Shown: positions 8,920 through 17,739 of the stretch, piece after piece
Numbering within the stretch: the stretch's first letter is position 1
How the letters are laid out: every line of letters starts with the position of its first letter
Assembly: GCF_900103365.1 (NCBI RefSeq)
Contig: NZ_LT629703.1
Span: 6,620,501 to 6,684,500, forward strand
Reading direction: 5' to 3'
Source of the DNA: Afipia sp. GAS231
GTDB lineage: Bacteria > Pseudomonadota > Alphaproteobacteria > Rhizobiales > Xanthobacteraceae
Length of the DNA stretch: 64,000 nucleotides
Program-made: the position numbers and the translations under genes
The notes under the pieces: model-generated
Seen by the model: only the letters and a program-made list of their open reading frames with translations
The model's database searches: none
Told to the model about the DNA's origin: nothing

Positions 8920-9786
8920 ATGACGAACAAGTCAAGTGCTCATAGGTCCCCGGACCCCAGGCGGCGCGATCGGGCGCCCGCTCAGCAGGCGGCTGCTGTC
9001 CGGGCCCCGCTGAAATTTCAGCCGGTCCACGTGCGGCGCACATTTGAAGAAATCTGCGAGCGCATACGCGAACAGCTCGCGCTCGGCGTGCTCAAGCCGG
9101 GAGACAAGCTGCCTCGCGAGCGCGATCTTGCCGAGCAACTCGGCGTCAGCCGCCACGTCTTGAGGGAGGCGCTGCGCAGTCTCGAAATGGCGGGACTTCT
9201 GCGCCTGCAGAAAGGTGTCAAGGGAGGCGCGTTTATCCGGGAGGGCGACGTGGGCCGCATGAACGACGTCGTGCGCGACATGTTGAGTCTTGGGGCAATC
9301 TCGGTGCGCGAGCTCTCCGAGGGTCGAATTCACATCCTCGATCTCGTCGTCCGCCTGGCTTGCGCGTGTGCGCAGCAAGCCGACTTCCAGGCACTGGAAG
9401 CCAATATCGAGCGCTCGGACCTCGCCACGCGCGAGGGCCGGCTGCTCGACCGGGTCGAATGCTCGCGCGCGTTCTACAAGCTGTTGGCGGCGGCAACCGG
9501 GAACAAGGTCATGGCCATGATCATGGAGTCGGTCACCGAAATTCATATGCGCTTCGTCTACGCCAAGGTGGCATCAAGCGGCGTCTCGATGCCGCGGCTG
9601 GTGGAAAAGCGTCGGCAGTTTCTCGCGGCATTGCGTCTGCGAGACGTCGCTGCGGCCACCGGCCTGATGCGGGTTCATCTGGAATCCGTTCAACGGATGC
9701 TCGAATCGGATCCAGGCGCGATGTCGCTTCAGGTGGCTCTGGCGGACATGCAGCCGCGTGCGCACCGTCGAATAGGGCAAGACTAG
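8920..9786 (+). CDS. GntR-family regulator, FadR subfamily
   Basis: A 288-residue repressor-type protein: a basic, low-complexity N-terminal tail (about 35 residues), a winged-helix domain (about 38-110) with GVLKPGDKLPRERDLAEQLG and the recognition helix region VSRHVLREALRSLEMAGL, then an all-helical FCD ligand-binding domain (about 125-260). FadR-type proteins sense acyl-CoA or small carboxylic acids. It is divergent from the acyl-CoA dehydrogenase gene and overlaps its own likely operator region, which is the usual autoregulated arrangement. Its stop codon lies inside the first unit of a 17-bp tandem repeat. The second FadR-type protein (18283) is an alternative ligand for the same operators. 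Confidence 0.9.
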   Translation: MTNKSSAHRSPDPRRRDRAPAQQAAAVRAPLKFQPVHVRRTFEEICERIREQLALGVLKPGDKLPRERDLAEQLGVSRHVLREALRSLEMAGLLRLQKGVKGGAFIREGDVGRMNDVVRDMLSLGAISVRELSEGRIHILDLVVRLACACAQQADFQALEANIERSDLATREGRLLDRVECSRAFYKLLAAATGNKVMAMIMESVTEIHMRFVYAKVASSGVSMPRLVEKRRQFLAALRLRDVAAATGLMRVHLESVQRMLESDPGAMSLQVALADMQPRAHRRIGQD

Positions 9787-9828
9787 CTTACGAACAGGAC
9801 TAGCTTACGAACAGGACTAACTTACGAA
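9781..9828. repeat. 17-bp tandem repeat, nearly three copies
   Basis: GACTAGCTTACGAACAG occurs at 9781-9797 and 9798-9814, followed by a partial third unit with one change (GACTAACTTACGAA). The first unit contains the last sense codon and the stop of the GntR gene; the array fills most of the gap to the enoyl-CoA hydratase gene. Confidence 0.9.
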
Positions 9829-9870
9829 ATCGGGATGAGCAGCAAGCTCTGACTTACAATGGAGGAAAAC

Positions 9871-10674
9871 GTGTCGAGATATGCAAACTACGAGTGCCTG
9901 AAGATCGAGGTCGCGGAGAAGGTGGCGACCGTCACCCTCAATCGCCCGCAGTCGCGCAACGCCATCAATCAGCAACTGATCCGGGAATTGCGGACGATCT
10001 GGGACGACCTCGCCGACGATCACGCGGTCAATGTCGTCGTGCTGACGGGATCCGGCGACTTTTTCAGTGTCGGGGGTGATGTGAAGGCGATGTCGGAGCG
10101 GCCGGGTGGCGATGTGCTCGAAGAGGGTGAGGTCCACGACCCGATGATCAGCCGGCGCGGCGTCACCCGCCAGCTCGAACTCGACAAGCCGATCATTGCC
10201 GCCATCAACGGCGACGCCATCGGCCTTGCGGCGACCCATGCGCTGCTTTGCGACATCACGATCATGGCCGAGGATGCGCGGATTGGCGACACCCATGTCT
10301 CACGCGTCGGCCTGGTCGCCGGCGATGGCGGTACCGTGATCTGGCCGCTGCTGATCGGCATCAACAAGGCCAAGGAATTCCTGATGCGGGGTACGCTCTT
10401 GAAGGGCAAGGAGGCCGAACGGATCGGGCTCGTCAATCACGTCGTGCCCCGCGCGGAGGTCATGGCGAAGGCTCGCGAAATCGCCATCGAACTCGCCAAC
10501 GGTCCGACCTGGGCCATTCGCTGGACGAAATTGTCGATCAACCAGATCGTCAAGGAGCGGGTCAATCTGATGCTCGAAGCGTCGATGGCGCTGGAGCAGG
10601 TGACGTTCGCCACCGCCGATCACAAGGAGGCGACCACCTCGTTCAAGGAAAAGCGCAAGCCGAAATTCGGTTAG
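9871..10674 (+). CDS. Enoyl-CoA hydratase/isomerase family protein
   Basis: A crotonase-fold protein of 267 residues. Signatures: VATVTLNRPQSRNAIN, the oxyanion-hole segment SVGGDVKAM and the second oxyanion strand ALLCDITIMAEDARIGDTHVSRVGL. The active-site Glu positions of classical hydratases are not obvious, so hydratase, isomerase or hydrolase activity stays open. I favour the GTG at 9871: the GGAGG inside the first codons after the ATG at 9859 is well placed for that GTG, while the ATG itself has no ribosome site. It leads a probable operon with the double acyl-CoA dehydrogenase (89 bases) and the NDP-forming synthetase. Confidence 0.88.
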   Translation: MSRYANYECLKIEVAEKVATVTLNRPQSRNAINQQLIRELRTIWDDLADDHAVNVVVLTGSGDFFSVGGDVKAMSERPGGDVLEEGEVHDPMISRRGVTRQLELDKPIIAAINGDAIGLAATHALLCDITIMAEDARIGDTHVSRVGLVAGDGGTVIWPLLIGINKAKEFLMRGTLLKGKEAERIGLVNHVVPRAEVMAKAREIAIELANGPTWAIRWTKLSINQIVKERVNLMLEASMALEQVTFATADHKEATTSFKEKRKPKFG

Positions 10675-10763
10675 GCAAAGTACGTCCGCGGCGCGATTGC
10701 ACCGATGGTTTCTCGGGGCGTCGCGGCCGTGCCCGCGGGAACAGGATATCGAAGGCGTTGGGT

Positions 10764-12998
10764 ATGGATTCGATCGAGCTGCCAAATGAAGAAATCAGGC
10801 AGATGCTGCGGGATTCCCTGCGCGGGTTTCTCGGCGAGCAATGGCGCGCGGACGGCAAGCAGGCGACACCCGATCAAGTTTCGGCGATCTGGACCGGGCT
10901 CGTCGGGCAGGGTGTGGCCGCCCTCGGCTGCGACTTCACCGAGGGGGGGCTTCGCGAAATTTTGGTGGTGATGGCCGAACTCGGCCGCGCCGCGTGTCCG
11001 GCGCCGATGTGGTCGGCCGCTCTGGCAAATCTGGTGCTGTCGGGGCTCCAGGCCGATGCCGCAGTTGATCTGCTTGGGAAGTTGCATGCCGGCGACGCGC
11101 GCGTCGCGTTTTCCTTTGGTGGGCTCGATCCCGACCGCAACGCGGGCGCGGTTCGGCTCGATAACGGACGCGCGAGCGGACTCCTTCGCTTCATCGAGGT
11201 CGCGGACAGCTGCACGCACCTTCTCGTGGCCGTCGATAAATCGACGCTCGCAGTGGTCGAACTGGGCGGGCCCGGTGTCACTATCGAGGCTATCAGGGCA
11301 TTGGGCGCCTGGGGTTTCCATGAGGTTCGTTTGAATTCGGCGCCGGCGTCCCTCGTTGCGCCGGCGCATTCGGTGCCGGACGGCCTTTTGATCGAGGCAA
11401 AGCTTGCGTTGATGGCGCGGGCATATGGCGCGGCGCGGCGTGCCTTCGAACTCTCGGTCGACTATGCCAAGGAGCGCAAGCAGTTCGGGCAGGCGATCGG
11501 CAAGTTCCAGGCGATCCAGCACAAGCTCGCCGATGGCCTGACCGCGCTTGAAGGCGTGCGGCTGACGCTTGATCATGCGGCGCATCTGCACGACCGCAAT
11601 GACAGCAACTGGCACTATTTTGCCAATTCGGCCATTGCCTTCGCCGGCGACGCGCTGCGGCGGGTCTCGCTTGAAATCCAGCACACCTTCGGCGCGATCG
11701 GATATGCGGAGGAGCACGAGGCGCCGCGGCACTTCAAGCGCGTGCATCTCGATACCATCGCGCTCGGCGGCGCGCCGCACGCGCGGCGGCGGATCGCCTC
11801 GTTTCTGCTCGATGATGGCGGCTCCGGACTGCCGCAATATGATCTCGGCTGCGCCGGCAATGACCTGCGCGAGCAGGCGCGGGCGTGGCTGGAGAAAAAC
11901 TGGTCGGGCGAACGCAAGGCAGGCTTCGACGCGAAGCCGTTCTCGAAGCGCGAGTTCGATGCCGAATTTGCGCGCGATATCGGCAAGACCGGCTGGATCG
12001 GATTGGGGTGGGCAAAGGAATTCGGTGGCCAGGCGCGCTCCCCGCTCGAGCAAATCGCCTTCATGGAAACCATGGAGCGCGGCGAGGCGCCGCGGATCGG
12101 CGCGGCGATCCAGGCCAACGCGCTGATGATATCAGGCACGCCGGAACAGCGGCGACAATACCTGCCCGAAATCCTTCGCGGCGAAGCCATGCACGGCATG
12201 GGTTACAGCGAGCCGGAGGCCGGGTCCGATCTCGCGGCGCTGCGGACCAGCGCGGTGCGCCAGGGTGACGTGTGGATCATCAACGGACAGAAGATCTGGA
12301 CCACGACCTGGTGGGGAAAATACATGTTCCTCGCGGCCCGGACCGACCCGGTCGCAAAGCCGCCGCATGCCGGAATCAGCATGTTTATCGTCCCGATGGA
12401 TTCGCCGGGCATCACGATCCGGCCGGCGGTCACCATGTACGACGGGTCCTTTGCCAACATCTTCTATGACGACGTGCGCATTCCGCTGCAGAACATGGTC
12501 GGCGAACTCAATGGCGGATGGAAGGTGCTGACCGGCGCGCTCGCCTTCGAGCGCGGCCTGGTCGGCGGCGGTATCGTTCTCAAGGTCGCGCACGCCTTTG
12601 AACAATTGCGCCGGCACGTCATCGCGAAGGAAGGCGATGGACCGTCGCTTTCTGATGACCCGATCGTCCGGGATCGAATGGCTGTGCTCGCGTCCGAAAT
12701 CGAGGTCGGCCGTCAGTTGATGATGCACTGCGCGGAACTTGCGGCCGATGGGATCACGCCGCCGGAATACGGCGCGATGAGCAAGGTGTTTTCCGGCGAG
12801 CTGATGGAACGCTTCGGCGAGGCCGCCCTCGACATTCTCGGCATGCGCGCCGCGATTTCCGAGCAGATGCCTGATGCCCTCGACAATGGCCGGTTCGAGC
12901 AGAACCTGCGCCATTCCCTGATGTGGGTCATCAGCATCGGAACCAATGAAATTCAGCGCAATCTGATCGCGCAGCGGGGGCTTGGGTTGCCGAGATGA
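10764..12998 (+). CDS. Double-domain acyl-CoA dehydrogenase (FadE34-like fusion)
   Basis: A 744-residue protein with two acyl-CoA dehydrogenase modules. The first (about 1-360) keeps YAKERKQFGQAIGKFQAIQHKLAD but has no EGTN-type motif (LGGAPHARRR instead) and lacks an acidic residue in the helix that can also supply the base. The second (about 370-744) has GMGYSEPEAGSDLAALRT, IWTTTWWGKYMF, a Glu in LAFERGLVGGG and IGTNEIQRNLIAQRGLG. One degenerate and one catalytic half in a single chain is the layout of mycobacterial FadE34, an alpha-beta type dehydrogenase of sterol side-chain breakdown. The start is the ATG at 10764; an open frame runs further upstream but is a shadow over the hydratase. 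Substrate unknown. Confidence 0.88.
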   Translation: MDSIELPNEEIRQMLRDSLRGFLGEQWRADGKQATPDQVSAIWTGLVGQGVAALGCDFTEGGLREILVVMAELGRAACPAPMWSAALANLVLSGLQADAAVDLLGKLHAGDARVAFSFGGLDPDRNAGAVRLDNGRASGLLRFIEVADSCTHLLVAVDKSTLAVVELGGPGVTIEAIRALGAWGFHEVRLNSAPASLVAPAHSVPDGLLIEAKLALMARAYGAARRAFELSVDYAKERKQFGQAIGKFQAIQHKLADGLTALEGVRLTLDHAAHLHDRNDSNWHYFANSAIAFAGDALRRVSLEIQHTFGAIGYAEEHEAPRHFKRVHLDTIALGGAPHARRRIASFLLDDGGSGLPQYDLGCAGNDLREQARAWLEKNWSGERKAGFDAKPFSKREFDAEFARDIGKTGWIGLGWAKEFGGQARSPLEQIAFMETMERGEAPRIGAAIQANALMISGTPEQRRQYLPEILRGEAMHGMGYSEPEAGSDLAALRTSAVRQGDVWIINGQKIWTTTWWGKYMFLAARTDPVAKPPHAGISMFIVPMDSPGITIRPAVTMYDGSFANIFYDDVRIPLQNMVGELNGGWKVLTGALAFERGLVGGGIVLKVAHAFEQLRRHVIAKEGDGPSLSDDPIVRDRMAVLASEIEVGRQLMMHCAELAADGITPPEYGAMSKVFSGELMERFGEAALDILGMRAAISEQMPDALDNGRFEQNLRHSLMWVISIGTNEIQRNLIAQRGLGLPR

Positions 12999-13062
12999 CA
13001 CCGACACCAAAGCGCGAGGCGGACGGCGTGTTCGGAAGGCCTCAACAAAGAAGGACCAGCGT

Positions 13063-15204
13063 ATGACTCCTGCCACCACGCGGGCGGTATATCACCACGA
13101 CGATCTCCACCGCTTGATCAATCCAAAAATTGTCGCGGTCGTCGGAGCTTCGGAGACATCAGGGTCGTTTGGCGAACGCACGCTGTCCAACATGGCCGAT
13201 TTTTCCGGCAAGGTGTACGCCATCAACCCGAAGTATCAGAGCCTGCTCGGCCGCCCCTGCGTGCCCTCGCTGTCGGCGCTTCCGGAGCGGCCGGACTGCG
13301 TCGTGCTGTGTGTCGCACGGCCGATGGTCGAAGAGATGATCGGGCAAGCCGCTGCCGTCTCAGCCGGCGGCGTGGTCGTCTATGCCTCGGGTTTTGCCGA
13401 GACGGCAAAGCCGGACCGGATCGATGCGCAACAACGCCTGGTGCAGCTGGCGGAGCGGACCGGCGTGCGTGTCGTCGGGCCGAATTGCGTTGGGCTGGCC
13501 AATACGCGTTCGGGCGCCGGGCTGAATTTCATGCCCGGCTACGCCGCCATGGGACATCGGCGCGGGCCGATCGGGATCGTCTCGCAAAGCGGCGCGCTCG
13601 GTTATACGGTTTTGCAGGGTATGCAGCGCGGAGTCGGATTCTCGCACTACCTCGCCGCCGGAAATTCCTGCGACGTCGACGTGTGCGATTTCATTTCCTA
13701 TCTTGCCGAAGACGACGACACGCGATCGATCATTTGCCTGCTCGAAGGCGTCAAGGACGGCAGCCGCTTTCTCAGCGCAGCGCGCAAGGCGCGCGCCGCC
13801 GGAAAGGCGCTGATCGTCTACAAGACCGGCAACAGCGAAACCTCCAGCAAGGCGGCGATGTCGCATACCGGCACCATGGTCGGCTCGGTGGTCGCCTATC
13901 AAACCGCGATTGAAGAAGCGGGCGCGATCGCGGTTGATAGTCTGGAGGCGGTGCTGGAGACCGCAGCCTTCATGGCGAAATCGAGAGCTCCGTCGGGAGG
14001 GGCGGGTGTTGGCATTCTCTCGACGTCCGGTGGAGCGGCCGTGATCTGCGCCGACAAGGCGGAAGTCTGGGGCGTCGCGTTGCCCGCACTGGAGGCGAAA
14101 ACAGACAGCGCCCTGCGCGAGGTTGTCCCGGATTTCGGTTCGGTCGGCAATCCGTCGGACCTCACCGCCGAAGTGCTGAAAACGTCGGAGAAATTCGGAT
14201 TTTGCCTCGACGCATTTCTCAATGATTCCGGCTTCAGCGCGCTGGTGCTGCCGATGATCTTTGCGCACGCCTCGTCGAGTGGCGCCCGCGCGCCGACTAT
14301 CGTCGAGGCTGCGGCCCGCTCCGACCGCCCGCTCGCGGTGGTCTGGATGAACGAATGGTACCAGGGGCCGGGCAGCGAACTTCTCGACGCCGATCCGAGG
14401 GTCTGCGTGTTCCGTTCGGCCGATCGATGCTTTGCCGCCTTGCGCGCATGGTTCGACTGGCACAAGTGGAGTGAGGCCGCCGGCGCGTCCCGACGCTCCG
14501 ATCCGTCGGCCGGGCAGGCTGCCCGGAAGATCATCGCCGGAAAGTCCGCCGGCACGGCCTTGTCGGAGACCGATTCGAAGCAGGTTCTTGCCTGCTATGG
14601 GATCGCGACGCCAAAGGGAATGTTGGTGCACGACCCGGAAGGCGCTGCGCTTGCGGTGAGCCAGATCGCGGGACCGACGGCGATCAAGATCGTTTCGCCC
14701 GACATCCTTCACAAGACCGAAGCCGGCGGCGTCAAACTTGATGTGTCGACACCGGAGCAGGCACGCACGGCTGCGGCGCAGATACTGGAGTCCTGCCTGC
14801 GCTATGCCCCGCAGGCGCGGATCGACGGCATCAGCGTGCAGCAGATGGTGCCTCCGGGCGTCGAAATCGTACTCGGCGTCAAGAATGATCGTCAGTTCGG
14901 TCCGCTGGTCGCGGCGGGGCTGGGCGGGATTCTGGTCGAATTGATTGCTGATACGGCGGTGCGGCTCGCGCCAATCGGCGAACCGACCGCGCGAGCGATG
15001 CTGGCGTCGCTGAAGGGTTATCCGCTGCTGAAGGGGTTTCGCGGCAAGCCGGGCGTGGACATTGACCGGCTGGTCGACACCATCTGTCGGCTGTCGGAAC
15101 TTGCGCACGACCTGCAGGATGTCATCGACCAGATCGACGTCAATCCGGTTATTGCCTCAACAACCGGCGTTGTCGCCGCGGATGCATTGATCGTGTGCCG
15201 GTGA
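13063..15204 (+). CDS. NDP-forming acyl-CoA synthetase (acetyl-CoA synthetase ADP-forming type, fused subunits)
   Basis: A 713-residue ligase that makes an acyl-CoA from acid, CoA and a nucleoside triphosphate through a phosphohistidine. Domain order: CoA-binding Rossmann domain (VVGASETSGSFGERTLSNM), succinyl-CoA-ligase-like domain with GPIGIVSQSGALG and the catalytic His in AAMSHTGTMVGS, a second ligase-like domain, then a C-terminal ATP-grasp domain (PTAIKIVSPDILHKTEAGGV). Alpha and beta parts are fused, as in many proteobacterial relatives. The ATG at 13063 has AAGGA upstream and lies 64 bases after the double dehydrogenase. It probably activates the acid that the preceding genes oxidise. 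Confidence 0.88.
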   Translation: MTPATTRAVYHHDDLHRLINPKIVAVVGASETSGSFGERTLSNMADFSGKVYAINPKYQSLLGRPCVPSLSALPERPDCVVLCVARPMVEEMIGQAAAVSAGGVVVYASGFAETAKPDRIDAQQRLVQLAERTGVRVVGPNCVGLANTRSGAGLNFMPGYAAMGHRRGPIGIVSQSGALGYTVLQGMQRGVGFSHYLAAGNSCDVDVCDFISYLAEDDDTRSIICLLEGVKDGSRFLSAARKARAAGKALIVYKTGNSETSSKAAMSHTGTMVGSVVAYQTAIEEAGAIAVDSLEAVLETAAFMAKSRAPSGGAGVGILSTSGGAAVICADKAEVWGVALPALEAKTDSALREVVPDFGSVGNPSDLTAEVLKTSEKFGFCLDAFLNDSGFSALVLPMIFAHASSSGARAPTIVEAAARSDRPLAVVWMNEWYQGPGSELLDADPRVCVFRSADRCFAALRAWFDWHKWSEAAGASRRSDPSAGQAARKIIAGKSAGTALSETDSKQVLACYGIATPKGMLVHDPEGAALAVSQIAGPTAIKIVSPDILHKTEAGGVKLDVSTPEQARTAAAQILESCLRYAPQARIDGISVQQMVPPGVEIVLGVKNDRQFGPLVAAGLGGILVELIADTAVRLAPIGEPTARAMLASLKGYPLLKGFRGKPGVDIDRLVDTICRLSELAHDLQDVIDQIDVNPVIASTTGVVAADALIVCR

Positions 15205-15275
15205 GGACGGGTCGCGCACGGCCGCCAGACGAGAGCGTAATGAGATTAGATCGAGCTGTATCCACGATGGAGCTG

Positions 15276-15434
15276 CGCCCCCTCTCCCGCTGGCGGGGGA
15301 GGGTTGGGGAGGGGGTGCCTCCGCGAGTCGGATTGCCCGAGAGGAGCGAGCTCTCAACCCGCCGCGCTCTTCGAGCGCAGCGACCTAAGAGCGAGCTTCG
15401 CTCGTCTCGACCCCGCAAGCGGGAGAGGTGCACT
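15276..15434. repeat. REP-like GC-rich palindromic element
   Basis: Left arm CCCCTCTCCCGC with a nearby GC-rich purine run, and right arm GCGGGAGAGG, enclose a region with further small hairpins. It sits in the 271-base gap between two convergent genes. I recall elements beginning with such CCTCTCCCGC arms as highly repeated in Bradyrhizobiaceae. No protein is encoded here. Confidence 0.6.
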
Positions 15435-15475
15435 GACTTCGCGGCGAGACCGATCCAATCGACTGGCAACGCGCT

Positions 15476-15748
15476 CTAGAGATCGAGCACCAGAACCGGT
15501 GTCCTCGATCTCGAGCAGCAGATCATCATCACCTTGTTGTCGCTCCTTTCCTCGTCGCGGAGGAAGCTGTCGCGATGGTCCGGCGTGCCTTCGATCACCC
15601 GCGTCTCGCAGGTTCCGCAATGCCCTGCCATGCAGGAATAGACGACGTCGACGCCTTCCTCGATCAGGGTTTCCAGGATCGTTTCGCCCTTGGGAATAGT
15701 AACCGTGCGACCGCTGCGGTTAAGGCGAACCTCGAACGCGTCGTCCAT
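15476..15748 (-). CDS. Stand-alone plant-type [2Fe-2S] ferredoxin
   Basis: A 90-residue ferredoxin domain with the cluster motif C-x4-C-x2-C (in SCMAGHCGTCETRV) and a fourth Cys about 30 residues later (MMICCSRS). It resembles the C-terminal ferredoxin domain of VanB/phthalate-dioxygenase reductases, but the flavin and NADH domains are absent here. The ATG at 15748 is preceded by AAGGAGG at good spacing; an upstream ATG at 15790 would overlap the oxygenase gene. It is the last gene of the Rieske oxygenase operon and probably carries electrons to it; the reductase must come from elsewhere. Confidence 0.85.
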   Translation of the reverse strand: MDDAFEVRLNRSGRTVTIPKGETILETLIEEGVDVVYSCMAGHCGTCETRVIEGTPDHRDSFLRDEERSDNKVMMICCSRSRTPVLVLDL

Positions 15749-15779
15749 TGCAGGCGCCTCCTTCACCGCGGATTCGAGG

Positions 15780-17099
15780 TCAGAGTGCATATTCGAATCC
15801 CGCGCCGAGCTTGGCTGCCATGTGAGGCCGGCCGTAATCGACCCACGACGTGCTCTCCGGCAGCGTCAGCGAGACCGCGCGGACCATGAAGATGTCGGGG
15901 TCGGTGACCCCAACAGGCTTGATGCTGCGGTCGCGATAGGCGCTGACGGCCTCCAGCAGCAGCCGCCGTGTCATGGCGATACCGGCGTCGCTGGAGCCGA
16001 GATTTTCCTTGGTGCGATCGAAGATCGGCTGGATTCCGCTCTGGCACGCGCCGTCTTGCACCCACAGGCCAGGCAATCCCGAGAACCAGGTGCTGACCTG
16101 GCTTTCATGGTCGAATTCGAATGCCGTCTCCCGCGTGAAGCGGGTCCAGTAGTCGCAGAACGGAACGGTGGCCGGGCGTTTCACATAGGCGTGCCGGCTC
16201 GGGTGGCCGGTTTCGCGGCCGTGATGGCCTTCCTCGAACAATTCCTTGGTCCGCTCGGGCAATGGTTCGGATGGATGATAGGAGAAGAAAATGCAAAGCG
16301 TATGGTTATCGTCGATCGGCACCCAGGCATGGCCGCTGAGATCGGGAAATTTCGATTGCGGCGGCACCAATGAATAGAACGGCATCACGAACTGGTTGAC
16401 GCGCCAATAGAGCTTCTGGTCGCCGAGCTGTCGCTTCGCCGCGATGCTCATGCCAAAGTCCTGGCGCACGCATTCGAACACCGGCCGCAGGTCGCGTTTG
16501 GCGAGCCAGTCGTTGACCTGGCCCTTGGAATCGATCCGGCTGTGGAGAATTGGCGCATGGGCGGAGTCGATTTCGCCCTCCAGCGCCTGCAGCCAGTTGC
16601 ATTCCTGCACGCGGATCGAAATGTGCACGTTCGCTTCCGGGACCATGTTCCACTCGACATTCGGCAGAGGCGGCAGCTCGGCCGTTTCCGGCCCCATATA
16701 GGTCCAGACGATGCCGTTACGTTCCTGGCAGGGATAGGCCGTGATCTTGACCTTGTCCTTGAGCCGGCTCCGCGTTGGCTCGGCCGGGGTATCCACGACG
16801 GAGCCGGTCACGTCGTATTTCCAGCCATGATAGACGCAGCGCAGGCCGCAATCCTCGTTGCGGCTGAACATCATCGGCGCACCGCGGTGCGCGCAGGCGT
16901 TGGCGATCAGGCCGACACGTCCCTCGGTATCGCGGAACGCCACGAGATCTTCGCCCAGCAGCATCACGCGTTTCGGCTGTCCGTCCGGCGTCAGATCCTT
17001 CGCGAACATGAACGGAATCCAGTACAGCCGGAAAAGCGATCCCATCGGCGTTCCGGCGCCGACGCGAACCAATGTCTCATTGTCCTGGTGTGAAAGCAT
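15780..17099 (-). CDS. Rieske non-heme iron oxygenase, alpha subunit
   Basis: A 439-residue terminal oxygenase of the phthalate-4,5-dioxygenase/vanillate-demethylase type. The Rieske cluster ligands are in NACAHRGAPM and CVYHGWKYD (C-x-H ... C-x2-H, about residues 68-92). The mononuclear iron site is in the LEGEIDSAHAPILHSR region with the bridging Asp and both His. No small (beta) subunit gene follows, as expected for alpha-only members. It lies between a HicB-like gene (33 bases upstream) and the ferredoxin gene. Reactions in this family include dihydroxylation and O-demethylation of aromatic acids; the substrate is not predictable. Confidence 0.92.
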   Translation of the reverse strand: MLSHQDNETLVRVGAGTPMGSLFRLYWIPFMFAKDLTPDGQPKRVMLLGEDLVAFRDTEGRVGLIANACAHRGAPMMFSRNEDCGLRCVYHGWKYDVTGSVVDTPAEPTRSRLKDKVKITAYPCQERNGIVWTYMGPETAELPPLPNVEWNMVPEANVHISIRVQECNWLQALEGEIDSAHAPILHSRIDSKGQVNDWLAKRDLRPVFECVRQDFGMSIAAKRQLGDQKLYWRVNQFVMPFYSLVPPQSKFPDLSGHAWVPIDDNHTLCIFFSYHPSEPLPERTKELFEEGHHGRETGHPSRHAYVKRPATVPFCDYWTRFTRETAFEFDHESQVSTWFSGLPGLWVQDGACQSGIQPIFDRTKENLGSSDAGIAMTRRLLLEAVSAYRDRSIKPVGVTDPDIFMVRAVSLTLPESTSWVDYGRPHMAAKLGAGFEYAL

Positions 17100-17132
17100 G
17101 TTTGTTTCCTCGGGCTTTGATCAGCGCAGTAT

Positions 17133-17474
17133 TTAGAAATTCGTTTCCTGTTCGGGCACGGTCGTCGCGTCGCAGCGATCGATCAACGCGATCAGATCAG
17201 GTGAAACACCGACCTGTCTGGCGACCCATGCGGGATCGCAATCACGCAGCGGCGGGCGCGGGACGGGTGGGGCGCAGCCGTCACCAACCATGCGCACGAT
17301 CATCTCGACCCGCCGCCGCTCGAGCTGACAAAGCGCGTCTTCAACGACGGTCGATTCCGCCGTGCATTCCGGCAGCTCCGGATAGGCGACGCGCCGGACC
17401 CAACTGCCGTCGGCGAGTTCGGTCGTGGCCGCTTCCAGGCGATAGGGCACGCAGAGATAGTCGATCAGGCGCAA
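17133..17474 (-). CDS. HicB-like small protein of the oxygenase operon
   Basis: A 113-residue protein of uncertain function. Residues about 10-80 (strand, then YPELPECTAESTVVEDAL and a helix, then a GCAPPVPRP turn) have the look of the HicB/partial RNase-H-fold domain (usual form YPELPGC...EGDTLEEAL). No HicA toxin gene is adjacent, so an antitoxin role is unlikely. I take the TTG at 17474 as start because GGGAGGGAGA lies directly upstream, and translation further upstream would run through the palindromic operator. It is the first gene of the oxygenase-ferredoxin unit. The homology is judged by eye and needs a profile search. Confidence 0.6.
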   Translation of the reverse strand: MRLIDYLCVPYRLEAATTELADGSWVRRVAYPELPECTAESTVVEDALCQLERRRVEMIVRMVGDGCAPPVPRPPLRDCDPAWVARQVGVSPDLIALIDRCDATTVPEQETNF

Positions 17475-17492
17475 ATCTCCCTCCCGTCGAGT

Positions 17493-17510
17493 TGTTACGT
17501 ATACGTAACA
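17493..17510. promoter_or_regulatory. Perfect 18-bp palindrome upstream of the oxygenase operon
   Basis: TGTTACGTATACGTAACA is a perfect palindrome ending 18 bases before the start codon of the HicB-like gene. Its position fits an operator overlapping the promoter or leader of the oxygenase operon. The MarR gene 230 bases upstream is the nearest candidate regulator. Confidence 0.75.
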
Positions 17511-17739
17511 TCTAGGGCCCGATCCGGCAATGCCGATTTGGTTGCAAGGCGGGCATGGCTGGTAGTGAATGAGGGAGGGGGTGGGATGAGACCCGGTTGG
17601 GCCGTGACGGCGGACCGTTTTCCCCCGGACGCAAATGGCACACGTGTAGCGAGCCGTGGCCCCATTTCTACTTTGCATGGGGTTGTTTTCGCGATTTTGT
17701 CTCTGGGCGGGGGCGCTACGCCCGAGACCGTTGGTGCGG

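Noticed and set aside
9781..9828. Tandem repeat considered as a CRISPR fragment
   Set aside because: Units are directly adjacent without spacers and there are no cas genes.
10248..10763. Upstream extension of the double acyl-CoA dehydrogenase frame
   Set aside because: The extension lies over the enoyl-CoA hydratase in another frame and is Arg/Asp-rich shadow sequence; the dehydrogenase fold begins at the ATG 10764.
17511..17678. N-terminal extension of the HicB-like protein to an ATG at 17678
   Set aside because: It would translate through the palindromic operator and adds sequence without conserved character; the TTG at 17474 has a strong ribosome site.
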